The notes below the pieces were generated by a model that had not been told where the DNA came from, ran no database searches, and saw only the letters and a list, made by a program, of their open reading frames with translations. Shown here piece after piece: positions 1 to 10,533 of a stretch of DNA of 64,000 bases. The stretch covers positions 164,150,696-164,214,695 of the forward strand of contig CM054060.1 in NCBI GenBank assembly GCA_028641055.1, read 5' to 3'. Position 1 is the first letter of the stretch. Each line of letters starts with the position of its first letter. This DNA comes from Alopecurus myosuroides (taxonomy: Eukaryota; Streptophyta; Magnoliopsida; Poales; Poaceae). The translations under genes were made by a program, and so were the position numbers.

Positions 1-1385
1 AATACGGCCAGTAGAGTAATGCCAAGTTAGCTCATGTATATCACCAAAGGGAATACGAATCGAATACAAGGAGGCGATATGATACCTTGAAGACGACCCC
101 TCGGGGTTTTCTCTTAGATCCGACTTTAATTGTCGGCTCCGCTTCGTCTTCATCACTGGCGGATTCCACTTTGCCGTCAGTTTCTTCTTCCTTGTCATCC
201 TCCTCTTGTTCTGGACATCATCAAAGATAGTTAGAAAATGAAGGAGTTGCGACGAACTTAAAGGAACCAAATAAAATCCGGAGAGCACCTTCGTCCGAGT
301 TAACGGCCTCTTCTTGCTCCTCTGGACTCTCGGAGCTAGGAGAAGTGTTGATCTTCCAAAAATCATCATCAGCCTGAAATAAAAGTATCAGTACAAAGGT
401 TATCAACTGTATAAAGTGGAAAAAGCAAGGGTAAAGACGTCAAAATTGGATCTTCACCTTGGGGGCTGGGTTCTCGAGTGTGAAGGGCTCTAATCCGGCT
501 ATGTTCCGGATTACCTCAAGTTTTTGTCAGAAAACCCTTGATAGTTTTATGGGTGTCACCAGCCGCGAAGCTGTTGTCAGAGTACCGGAGCGGGTCTGTG
601 GTTTGCCCCGAATACTCGCACAATAACTTTGTGCGGATGGAATTGGGTTGAATCCGGAAATCGACCCAAGTTTTCACCAGGTTGAGCCCGATGAGACCTT
701 GGGCCGTGAGAGTGGTGATTTTGGCTAGCAGAGGCTGAATTGCCTCCCTGTCCGAGTCAGGGGCAAAGGCACTAAATTTCTCAGAAATGTCAAGAAGGCC
801 CTCTAAGTAACCCGGCAGTTTCTTTTGGCCGGGTGGGGAAGTGTCTTGGCAGTAAAAGTACGAGAGCTGCCAGTACTTGACGTGGGAGTTAAGGGTAAGG
901 GGTGGCATCAGAGAATTCTTGCGGCGCTGGATAGAAACCCCCCCGCAAGCGAGAAGTGCTCCGTCACCGCTTTCGCGGCACGGTTTGCACTGGAAAAGCT
1001 CAACAAAAAGAGCCAGACTTGGCGGAGTGCACAAGTATGACTCGGAAAGGACGATAAAGTGGGAGATATTTAACACAGAATTAGGACCTATGTCAAATAC
1101 ACGAAGGCCATAGTGGCTCAGGACGTCGCGGAAGAAGGGGTGACCCGGAGGACGAAAGCCCCGAGTCACGTGCTCTACAAAGCATATTACCTCATCCTTT
1201 GCCGGTGTAGGCCGGGTCTCCTTACCCGGCACCCTCCACTGGATATCCTCTTGAGGGGGAAGAATTCCTAGCTCGACCAGTTCTTCTAACTTGGCCTTGG
1301 TGACCGTAGATCGCGCCCAGTTGGCGGATATGGAGTTGGTGGTCTTGGCCTTGGTTGGTGTTTTTCCCTGCTTCTTGGGAGCCAT
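1..1385 (-). CDS. Antisense spliced gene of element A, gypsy-type transposon (PF04195-like) domain, partial
   Basis: Exon 1 starts at the ATG at 1385 (context ACCACATGG, first residues MAPKKQGK) and stays open to a TGA at 516. It holds the domain grass annotations call 'putative gypsy type transposon'. Landmarks are a P-x-P-x-x-x-E strand, the segment RGFRPPGHPFFRDVLSHYGL, and a later H-V-K-Y-W-x-L-S-Y-F-Y-C block. Further exons follow leftward: one begins after TTTATTTCAG at 373 (acidic, serine/glutamate-rich), and one runs 210-86 between a CCAG acceptor and a GTATC donor (acidic, then basic GSKRKPRG). A donor GTAATCC sits within a few bases of the exon 1 stop, so this junction may be damaged. 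The product's role is unknown. Its similarity to the antisense genes of E and M is clear in exon 1. Confidence 0.65.
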
Positions 1386-2577
1386 GTGGTTGACCTGCAA
1401 AGCACGAGGTAGAAGGATACAAGGAATAAGACACGGAAACTATGAGCAGGCCGAGTATCGGTAGATGATATCGAGACATGGAAATTGCATACTATCCGGG
1501 TGTCACTCTGCAGAGTGAGGTTCGAATTATCCGGGTATCGAGCATCGTAATAAAAGTTATGGGGGTCTATGCATTGAAAGAGCTTTTGAGGATGATGAAT
1601 GGTTGCACAGGCACTTATTGCGAATAAAAAGAACCGGAAAGGGGAGGATTTTCCGGGTGACAGAGATAAGGGCGGAAACTCTGAGTGGCCCGAGCCGAGA
1701 TTGGAGATTCCGTTTTTAGATTTGCGGTAAAATTAACAAATGTGGGCGGTAGGAAAACGCAATAAATTCCATATCCCACGTATTGGGTGAGCTAGAATGA
1801 ATACACGAGATCTAATTCGGCATGGCCGGGAAAGTGACCGGCGGGTTGACCTAGATCTAAGTTGAAGAAAATCAAGAAATTGCGGAGGCTAATTAACGGG
1901 TATGGGGAATCTTACTGGAGGAGATTGAAGTGAAGCTCGACGGAGGCAAATCGCGCAAGATTGATGCCCCTTTGCGATTCCCGACGGGCCGGTTGGGGGC
2001 TTGGCGGCGGATCTTGGCGGCGGTGCAGAGTGAGCTGTGGTGGAGCGCAGTCGCCGGCCAATAGGCTCCGGAGATGCGCGTGGGATTTCCGTGGCGGCGC
2101 TCTGTGAGATTGAGCACGGAGAAAGAAAGGAAGAGGAATGGGTGGAAGTGAGCCGTTGGGGTTAGGGTTACCCCTACGGGCATATTTCTAACGGTTCATG
2201 TGGATAAGTTTGGTTCCGCGAGCGGGAACCGGGGATTGCGGAGTAACGGCTATTTGTTTGAATTTTACGAAATATGCTTTAAGTGTTGAACGTGATATCT
2301 GGGCAGAAATGAGAAGGAGATATTCTTCATAATATCAAGGTCAATTATCGAGTAAAGTGCAGAATCTTGGCACTTTTATCAGGGTTTAGATCCGGAAAGC
2401 TAAGCCGGGTATTTGGAGAAGAGCCGGGTTACCATATGGCCATCGTGGAGTTGGGCCTAGCTACTTGTCAAAGCATCTTAACCCGGCCTCCATATATTTG
2501 TGAGATTGGTATTTTTGCAGGGAATAGCCAGCACTTCAAGGAAGAATCCGTGAATCCCAAGCTATTCTGGGGACTAC
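1386..2577 (-). promoter_or_regulatory. Upstream region of the element A antisense gene, with a probable 5'UTR intron
   Basis: On the minus strand a good acceptor (TGCTTTGCAG) ends a few bases before the ATG at 1385, and a good donor (GTAAGATT) starts at 1915. Together they suggest a leader exon around 2180-1916 and an untranslated intron of about 520 bp. The 1920-2180 part is GC-rich and resembles a leader. I do not see a convincing TATA box on the minus strand here, unlike the equivalent regions of E and M. The short ORFs in this stretch look like chance. Confidence 0.4.
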
Positions 2578-2950
2578 TGATGGAGGGATAATAACCCGGT
2601 AGGCCAACTCCAAGGCGTAATCCGGCCCCAAAGGACTCTGTGCAGGATTTGGCTAAGGATAAAGAAACTTCCGGAAGGCCCAATTTTGTAGGCCTAGTAA
2701 CCCGGAGTGTGGGTTACGGTAAAGGAAGGTTAGGGTTTGTATGCCGTGTCCGGGTAGGATCAGGGTGAGTCTTGGAGAACAAGCCGGGGGGTACGGGTGC
2801 TTTATAAACCGACCCCTAGGTCTAGTTGAGAGATCTAAGAACCCTAGTAGTACCGCTTGATATCGAGCATCCAGTGTATACCAGAGATCGAGTTAATATA
2901 TCGAGATCGGAGACTCGGCGACTTGATTGCCGGCTACCAGATCGAGTTCC
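2578..2950 (+). repeat. 3' LTR of element A (partial)
   Basis: The LTR starts with TGATGG directly after the purine tract. A promoter-like TATAAA lies at 2803-2808 (GGTGCTTTATAAACCGACCC), comparable to the TATA in the LTR of E. No CA end can be assigned because the LTR passes into an unrelated minus-oriented LTR fragment. The right boundary is approximate. Confidence 0.5.
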
Positions 2951-3228
2951 ACCATGTTTTCCTCTGAGCTAAACCCTCTCCCAAACGCCTGTGTCGTCTT
3001 GCCCCAAGATCAGTTACCCCCGGTAACGTCTGCCGTGATTATCCCACGACAAGAGACTTCTTCTATCTTGATTGCAGGGTTGCTTGAGAGGGATATCTTT
3101 GACCTCTACCTCCCTGAGTTCGATAAACCTTGGGTGATCCACTTAAGGGAAACTTGATGCTGTTCTACAAACCTCTGCACTTGGAGGCCCAACACTGTCT
3201 ACAAGAATAGAGGCGTGCGTAGACATCA
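2951..3228 (-). repeat. LTR fragment of another retrotransposon (minus strand)
   Basis: Read on the minus strand, the segment begins TGATGTCTACG exactly where copia protease similarity stops (3228/3229). It continues with sequence I recognise as common LTR sequence in Triticeae DNA. It therefore looks like the start of an LTR that inserted into element B and was later truncated. The left boundary is not resolved and the family is not named. Confidence 0.45.
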
Positions 3229-4270
3229 CTCCCCATTAGCACGGGAGAAGTCCCTGTGACCTGATAAGAAGAGAACATGGAAGCATCGACACACACGTGT
3301 ACATTGGCACAAGTATCAATTAACCATTCAGGAGTAGACAAACTTAAAGGATAGTAGGAATTCTACCGTACACAGTATCCTTCATCTCAGTGTCACCAAT
3401 GAGAACATTAGCGGTCTTGCCGCTATTCTCCAGCTGTTGTAGCTCATGTCGTTTAGGACATCTTGGAGCCCAATGAATTAGGTCACCACAAACATGGAAA
3501 GACCCCTTCCTCTTCTTGAAGTTGGTAGAGTGCGACGGCTTAAACTTGCCATTGGGTTTGCCTTTACCCTCAGATTTATTTTTGTTATATTTAGACTTGT
3601 TGGGTGGGTAATGTTGCTTCTGTACCACATGGCCAGCAGAACCTACCTCAGCAACCCGAGCACATGTATCCTTTGCTCTCGCCTTCTCTTCCACATCAAG
3701 AATTCCGATGAGGTCCAAAACGGAAAACTCCTATCTCTTGTGCTTCAGAGAAGTAGCAAAGGTGCTCCATGAAGATGGAAGCTTGGTAATAATGCCTCCG
3801 ACGACAAATTCGTCCAGTAACATACACTTAAAGTGTTCAAGTTCTGTAGCGAGCGACCGTATCTCATGAGCCTGTTGAACAACAGAACGCTCATTAGTCA
3901 TAGAATTTCTCTATGACGTACAACTTGCTACCAGCATCCGAGGCCCCAAATTTGGCCTCGAGTGCAGCCCACATGTCCTTGCCGCTATCAAACGACATAT
4001 ATAGATCCACAACGGAATCATCAATAATAACGAGAAGGGCACTTTTAAACATAGTGTCGATCCTCTCAAAACTTCCTAATGTGCAGGATTCAGATCGCCC
4101 TCGGGCTTGCCCTTGGTGGCAGCATAGCACTTCAAGGTTTAAAACCATAACACTGCTCTTGTGTGCCACCTCTTATTGTCCACACCCTTGAAATGGTTTG
4201 GCCTTGTCGACACAATAAAAGCAGGTGCAGGAAATTGCCTATGATCAGGTTTTTGGATTATTGAATATAT
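3229..4270 (-). pseudogene. Copia gag-protease remnant
   Basis: Two open stretches in different frames (4169-3894 and 3718-3344) carry BARE-1-like Gag. The first has MFKSALL and SFDSGKDMWAALEAKFGASD (UBN2-type Gag domain). The second has DVEEKARAKDT, a basic KNKSEGKGK segment, the zinc knuckle C-H-V-C-G-D-x-x-H-W-A-P-x-C-P with its first cysteine changed in spacing, and GKTANVLIGDTEMKD. Beyond 3344 the reading continues into W-L-I-D-T-C-A-N-x-H-V-C, the protease active-site region, where the usual D-T-G reads D-T-C. It then stops at the junction at 3229. It cannot make a working polyprotein. Confidence 0.8.
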
Positions 4271-5114
4271 TAGCAATTTAGCATGTGATTTAATCTGAAA
4301 TATGATTACATAAATCATGATAGTAGCTATTAAAACCGAGCATGCAAATATCGAGTACAGTACACAAACAAAACCGATCTACCGCAAAAACTAGACATAG
4401 GAATTGCAGTAAGATCTCGTACAAAAGAGAGAGAAATACATATGGTGCAGCGACAGTAGCTGCGGTGTTGTCGTTGCCACCCATGTCGTCGATGAAGAGG
4501 TCCTCGAAATCCGGGAAGTAGTTGTCATTGGGGAAGTAGACGCCGTCAGCAGTCGCGCGAATGTGCTCCCCAAAAACCTGATCGCCCATCTCCCGTACAG
4601 GATCACAAGAGGCGGGGTTCTGGAGGCCTGTTGTCCCTGTTCGCCAGAAGGAGGGATGGAGAAGACTTGGTTGGAGTCCGCACGTATATATATACTGCGG
4701 TCTAGGAGAGACATGGGAGTAAGCCAACGTCTGAGTCGGTTCCGTTCCACGATCGAGAGGAATCGAAAACGACTTAGGAACTAACGCGCCCGTTAAGTAC
4801 CAAATTTATGACTTTTCCCAGTTCCCGCAACCCGCAGCGCGGCGCGGCGGGGTGAGGCAGGCGGCGGAGGAGGAGCGCGTGTGTGACACTCCTCTACTCT
4901 AGTCACACCAATTCATACATGAGTTAGAATGGCTCACCTTATAAGGTGGTACCCCTCTCTCCAAACTAGCAATGTGGGACTAAACTATAGTCCTACCCTC
5001 TCCACTTGATTTATTCATGAATGGGCCATGACAATTTCAGATTTTAGTTGGGTTTAATCGGGCTATTGGGCTGAACCAAACATTATTGGGCTGAGCCAAA
5101 CATAAAATCCAACA
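4271..5114 (-). repeat. Copia leader and 5' LTR (element B)
   Basis: The minus-strand LTR starts TGTTGG at 5114, followed by repeated 'gctcagcccaataatg'-like segments. I cannot place its inner end or a primer-binding site. Around 4727-4430 the minus strand has short open frames (for example GDQVFGEHIRATADGVYFPN) in the leader position of BARE-type elements. These are not a separate gene. Confidence 0.5.
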
Positions 5115-5226
5115 CATCTTATATACCGTCGTGGTATTTTTATTTATATTTCCATTTCTCCTGCTCCCATTTGAGAAATTATGCCGTCACATGATGTATC
5201 TGCTCTTAGACGTGTCGTGATGCTGT
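5115..5226 (+). repeat. Element J, left piece: LTR remnant split by element C
   Basis: This short AT-rich stretch lies between the copia LTR and element C. It should join to 50684-51514 if C is removed, because C is flanked by CTCGG on the left (5227-5231) and CTCGA on the right (50679-50683). Confidence 0.35.
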
Positions 5227-5231
5227 CTCGG

Positions 5232-8200
5232 TGTAGCGTTCCCACATTTAAATAATGTAAGAACACACGTGTTAATGTGCTAGTCACTGGATCAATTTCT
5301 AGCACCACAGTACATAATGAAATATCATGCAAATGCGTCAAATTCTATTACATCGCATGATCCAGTCTTTACAAAAGAAAATTACAACTTGCGTAGTCTT
5401 AGAAGGCTAGCAGGAACCAAAATATTACAGCGGAAAACATAGTACAACATTGAGCCCATCTTCTTCATGTGCCATAGGAAAAACAAATTGGCGGTAGACT
5501 TGAGATCCTAAACGAAATCCTCACACGTCTTCAGATTAATCTGCAGGATGGAATATGCAGCCACAAGGGAGTCGATACAATTTAATGTATTTTCAAGTAA
5601 ACACTATGGTGGATATAAATGGAAATACTATAACTACATGCTTATCTGGTTGAGTGGAGATTTGGCTAAGTTTGCATAAAGCTAGTTTTATCTTATCTCT
5701 TTATAAAACAATTTTTATTCTGCTAAATTTGGGATTCGCTGGTAAAACCCCAGTGAACCCGTGACATCACACGGTAAAACCCCGACATGTCAAGAGACAT
5801 TTTTGGTAAAACCCCGGAATGTCCCTACCTATGATTACAAGTTTTACATTCGAAAAGGTGATGTGATTCTTTTGTCCGTCCTTGTCCAGCTGCTCATAGT
5901 TGTCCATAACCGGGGACACGGCTAAGATCTTAGTTTGTTGACTCTGCAGAGTTTGTGCACTTTCACCTTCAGACTCAAATCATTCCAAACATCCTATACA
6001 CCCTGAGTGCATTAAGGAAAGGAGAAGATCGAGATGAGATCTTTCAGAATAAATTCCACCACCGTTTGGCTTACCCGTTCCACCTATAATTATGCTTCGT
6101 CTTCTTGTAAGCCTGGTGAGTTCAATCAACTTAGTTGATCAAGACAGAGCCCATGTGACTAAAGGTTGCACTGGAAGCAATCTAAACTTGGGGAACATCA
6201 TAATCACTTTGTTCCTGGGTGTCATTCCTCAAGTGAACACCTCAGGTATTACCCCTGAGGAGACACTCAACTCTTATCAACCATACAACCAAATCCACCC
6301 AGGTGGTTCATTGAAGTTTATACTTATAATACTTCCACAACATCAAGTAAAACAATTTTGGTAGCAAGGCTAAGCATCTACTAAGTACCAAGGCTATAAA
6401 GGTAAGGTAAAAGATATGGCTACACACTACCTAGGATTTTGCATAGCAAATAATAACTTGGTATAGTTTCCTATCATGCATACTACTCAAAAATAAACTA
6501 ATGCATATAGAAAATAATGGGTGGATGGATGGTGTGTTACTTGCCTTTGAAGTTGGTGAAGAAATCACACTCTCTTCACAAAAGATCGTTGCTCTCCGTA
6601 CAATCTATACAATCAAAACACAATAACGAAATAAACAAACATCGTACCAAACAAACATACAAAAGAAGAAAACATACAAAGCGACAATTATGGCAAAAGG
6701 GGTTTAACAAAGTTTCCTAAGGCAAGGTCAAGGTTTCAGTTTGAAAGATTCATTCTCTAATGGTTTCACACTTGTTAAGGAGTTTCCAAGAGTTTACTAA
6801 GGATGGTCTAGATTGAGTTTGTAGTGATCTAACTTTATTATAACCATACTTGTTTAGGAAGTTCCAAGAGTTCACCAATGTTATCTCACTAGTTCAATTA
6901 AAGTAACACATAACAAAGTGTATCACTTAGTTATTTTCATCAAGACATTTTGGTGATCTAAGTTAGCCTCTCCATTTTGGTTAGGGTAGGTATAGATTTC
7001 ACTAACTTCATAACAATAGAGAAAACATGATAAAGTCTTGGCATTTTCCATTTGGGTCAATGGTTGGACAAAACAAGTTGTTATTCTTCAACTTATGTAG
7101 ATTTTCTCCAAGTCTTCACATGCTTGTTTTCTTGAAGTTCATCTTCATGATTTTCATAGTAGTCTTGTTCCTTGGATGAATTCTTCTCTAGGTCTTGATA
7201 GATTCTTCATGGCTTTCTCACTAGTTGGTCCAAAGTGGGATGGGCACAAAATACCACTAAGTCAAATAGAAAAGAAAGGAAATAAGAAAGATAGAAAGAG
7301 AGAGGGAGATGTTTCCTTCTTGATTTCTTCACATACTTGTTATTCCTTTAGTTGTTTCTAGTTGTTGTGGAGTCTAAGTCCTCCCTTCAATTCCTTCAAT
7401 GATATTCCTTATAGCTCTTCATGTTGCCACCAAGTTGATAATGGAGTTCCTTCTTGTTCTTGAGTCTTGATTTCTATTTTGCTAACTTGATGAATTCTTG
7501 AAGCAAGAATAGGGGAGTTGAGAACTAGATGGGAAACAATGGTACTAGTGTTTAAGGTTCACTACTTGGTCTTGTATGTGATTGACACACACTAGGGACC
7601 TAGTCTTGGATTGAAAATAGCCACAACATCAAAGAATAAAGGATGGAAACAATTTCTAAGACATGGTAAAATGGATGAATCTCTATGTTGGGTTTTTGGT
7701 CAAAAAGACATGTTCATGGTCCAAGGGTGTCCAAAATGGTTAGGTACTGATGTCTCTGGTTTAGGGTTACTAAAAGGAACGATTTTGCAAAAGGAACTAT
7801 ATTGATATTAATTATAGAATTAAATCAATGTAAAAAAAAAATACTCAAATAGACCACTTAATCCTAAATTCAAATTTAATTTGTTTAAAAATTATTTTGA
7901 GACAGAGGGTATGAAAATACACATCCTAAGGTTTCCGAATATATTTTATTTGCAATTTTTGGATTTGTAGAATTTGAATTATGCCAAAATTCATCAAACA
8001 AGCATATTTAAATTTTAACCAATTTAAGTTTGCAAATTTTGAATTTGAAAAGTGATAAAAGATTCTACAGATCCAGGGGATTTCAAAAAGTCCAAGTTTG
8101 CTAAATTTGGAATTGTGGTTGAAAAGTTATGATGAATCTAAAATCCAGGTGCTTTTCTGCGAAAATGTCATTCTATTTTTATTCGAAAATAATTCAAGAG

Positions 8201-8640
8201 ACGGGCTGGGCCCAAATTGGCTATTTGCCGCGCATGGCGATGGACTGGAAGTGGGCTTGGGCCGTCTACACGCTGCGGTGGGCGACAGATAACCAATCGG
8301 GCGTTGCTGCCTTGGCGCACACGTGGTGTGTTTCTGTTGGCTGGTATCCCTTCAGTAAGTGATCTAATCTCGTCCATTGGATCTAGATCTAACGGTGCTG
8401 GGGCAAAGAGGAGCTCACCTGGCTGCCGGGCTGGCCGGAAAATGGCGCGCTGTGGCACTGGGCTCGGTAGTCGACAGCGATGGAGCTCCGGGGGTCCGGG
8501 AACTCAACGTAGATGATGACTAGTTTCAGCGCGGGATGGAGAGTACGATGGAGGCCAGAGTGTGTTGTCTCGCTTCCAGGTACGGCGGCGCTGCGTGGAT
8601 GGTGACGGGGCTGCTCTGCTGATCCTCGGGTGCACATGGT
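5232..8640 (-). repeat. Element C, left LTR (truncated on its right)
   Basis: The stretch is noncoding. Landmarks shared in order with the LTR of F are the terminal TGTAGC, 'gagatcctaaac', the word GAATATGCAGCC (5551-5562), a minisatellite, 'aagatcttagtt' followed by 'ctctgcagag' near 5930, 'cacccaggtg' near 6296, and a GC-rich promoter-like part after 8200. Short ORFs between 6000 and 8500 show no recognisable product. The segment breaks off near 8640, where element D begins. Confidence 0.6.
5741..5816. repeat. 32-bp minisatellite in the LTR of element C
   Basis: GGTAAAACCCC starts at 5741, 5773 and 5805, a spacing of exactly 32 bp. The LTR of F has a different tandem repeat of about 34-40 bp at the same relative place. 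Confidence 0.7.
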
Positions 8641-8722
8641 GCTACGCCTTGATGGTGCCTTGACGGGGAGACTTCTCGATGATGATGAATTTTAAGTCCC
8701 CGGCAACGGCGCCAGAAATTCT

Positions 8723-9742
8723 TGATGCTTGTCATGGCTTGTTGGGAAACCCAAGAGGAGGGTGTGAAGGGTACAGCGGTAAGAATTTCCCTCAGTTAAG
8801 AACCAAGGTTATCAATCCAGTAGGAGAAATAGGATCTTCGGAAGGTTGATGCCACTGACGGTGGTGATGGCGCCTCACCTGTGTCAGCAACAACGCGAAA
8901 CATGCACACAACACAACCAAAATTCTTTGTCCCAACGGTACAGTGAGGTTGTCAATCTCATCGGTCTTGCTGAAAACAAAGATTAGACGTATAGTGTGGA
9001 AAATGGTGTATGCTTGCAGTAAGTAAAGAAAGCAGTGAATTGTAGTGGTTTGTTTAACAGTGTAGGAAAATGGACCGGGCTTCATAGGTTCACTAGTGGT
9101 GTCTCTCCATAAAAGATAGCATGATGGTTGAACAAATTACAGCTGGGCAATTGACAAATAGAGGTTGCACCGTAGTGCACATTCATGACATGATGACTAC
9201 TATGATATTTAGTGCGGGCATTACAACAATATACATAGACCGTAATCCAACTGCATCTATGACTAATAATCCACCCTTAGGTTATCATCCGAACCCCCCT
9301 AGGTATTAAGTTGCAAGCAACAGATAATCGCATTAAGCAATGTGTGTAATGTAAGCAATGATTGTGCACGCGGGCACACACACCGTTGTTTTCTCCCTAG
9401 TGGCAACAACACATTCTCCCCCGTCACGTTTCTGTCACTCAAGCACAGGCGAAAAGGAGGCATGAACCCAACTATCGAGCATAAATACTCCCTCTTGGAG
9501 TCACTAGCAACTACTTGGTTAGAGAAACCAATAGCACCGGAAAGCATGCAAGATCACAAATAACATATGCAATAAAAACTACAATCAACTTGTCATAATT
9601 TCAGTATTCATCGGATCCCAGCAAACACAGTACATAGAATTACATAAGAACAATCTCGATCATATTAGGCAGCTCACGAGATCTAAACATTGAGGCATAG
9701 GAGGAGAATACAACCATCTAGCTACTTCTATGGACCCGTAGT
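8723..9742 (-). repeat. LTR of element D, main piece
   Basis: Similar to 33445-34466 and 38596-39617 of element I, including 'caatccagtaggagaaa', 'ccataaaagatagcatg' and 'gagcataaatactccctc'. It has no genes. It ends at the insertion point of E and continues at 19615-19862. Confidence 0.75.
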
Positions 9743-10310
9743 TGTCGGATATATACTGAATAGGGGTATAGAAGATGGTAGACAAAGAGCCGGACTACCA
9801 GGGTGGCCTACGTGGTAATGGGCTTAGGTCCATTGGGCGGCCCAGTAGTCCGACGCGTAGAAGCCGGATTCTAGAAGAACCCGGATCACGGCCCGCATGG
9901 TCTGGCTTGGAGGAGAAGACGGATTCCTTACTTTCCAAGTTACAAGTTAAACGTAGTCTTCTAGGTTTCCTGCTCTGTAAGCCCTAATCCGGCTATTATA
10001 TAAAGCCGGACGGGAGATAGATTAAAACAAGTTCTAAGCACAAGTTAGACACAAGTTCAAGCTCTACGCAACTCGCCGAGAAGATCATCCTCGCCGAGTA
10101 GCTAGATCTATTCCCTCACATTGTAACCCTGTTATACGGGCTTTAGTCCCAATTAGTGAGAAGTGCAGGAGTAGGTACGCCGTACTGTCGCGACGTACCG
10201 AACCTGGGTAAAATCCCGTGTTCTGTGTTACTACGCTATCCCGTTACCCCACGTCTCTACCGTAGTCTCATGGCACCCCCGTCTATGAAAACTACTACGA
10301 TGTCTCGACA
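9743..10310 (+). repeat. 5' LTR of element E
   Basis: Starts TGTCGGATAT and ends TGTCTCGACA. A TATA box (TATATAA, 9997-10003, in GGCTATTATATAAAGCCGG) suggests transcription from about 10030, making U3 roughly 290 bp. It is identical to the 3' LTR except at 9897 and 10223. Confidence 0.95.
9997..10003 (+). promoter_or_regulatory. TATA box of the element E LTR promoter
   Basis: TATATAA flanked by GC-rich sequence, about 250 bp into the LTR. The same box is present in the 3' LTR at 19296-19302. Confidence 0.75.
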
Positions 10311-10312
10311 GT

Positions 10313-10329
10313 TGGCGCCCACCGTGGGG
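10313..10329 (+). other. Primer-binding site of element E (tRNA-Lys)
   Basis: TGGCGCCCACCGTGGGG lies two bases after the LTR end. From memory of plant tRNA-Lys(CUU), it is complementary to the 3' end including CCA. It primes minus-strand cDNA synthesis. Confidence 0.75.
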
Positions 10330-10533
10330 CAAACGACGTCAGGCGTGAAATTCCGATCTGGGATACTCGGCGGAATTGGAAGATCGATCACTGTCGGAAG
10401 CTTGGAATTCGACGACGACGTCGGGCGCTTCCTCGACAACGGATCCTACATACCGGCGCAAAACCACCTGGTAAGTGCCTGCGTGTTACCGATTGGATCT
10501 GCTAACGTCTTTATCGGACTAACTGCAGAAGCA

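Larger units (their letters stand above)
1..2950 (+). mobile_element. Element A: right part of a Tat-type Ty3/gypsy retrotransposon
   Basis: The segment has the same layout as the complete element E. A spliced gene on the minus strand is followed by a purine-rich tract (CTGGGGACTAC, 2567-2577) and then an LTR start (TGATGG at 2578). E shows CTGAGGGCTAC before TGTCGG at the equivalent place. The element is therefore plus-oriented and its gag-pol lies left of the window. The right end is not clear: the LTR runs into a different, minus-oriented LTR piece somewhere near 2950. Assignment to the Tat lineage rests on the antisense PF04195-like gene and the polypurine tract, not on pol. Confidence 0.7.
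3229..5114 (-). mobile_element. Element B: degraded BARE-1/Angela-type Ty1/copia retrotransposon, 5' part
   Basis: Read on the minus strand, the order is LTR start (TGTTGGATTTTATG from 5114), leader, gag, zinc knuckle and the start of protease, cut at 3229 by another LTR. Gag is broken by several frameshifts and stops. The rest of pol and the 3' LTR are missing. The family call rests on gag similarity. Confidence 0.7.

Noticed and set aside
4290..4750. Minus-strand ORFs that might be a small host gene
   Set aside because: They lie in the leader position of the BARE-type copia remnant and overlap in two frames, with no start or domain to support a gene.
10471..10528. Possible intron near the start of gag (GTAAGT donor, TGCAG acceptor)
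   Set aside because: At 58 bp it is shorter than normal plant introns, and its removal would shift the open frame.
10156..10533. Open frame extending gag of element E upstream through the primer-binding site into the LTR
   Set aside because: The frame opens with GTG, and its ATGs at 10270 and 10300 lie in or beside the LTR end. Translation across the primer-binding site is unusual, so I treat this as untranslated or undecided.
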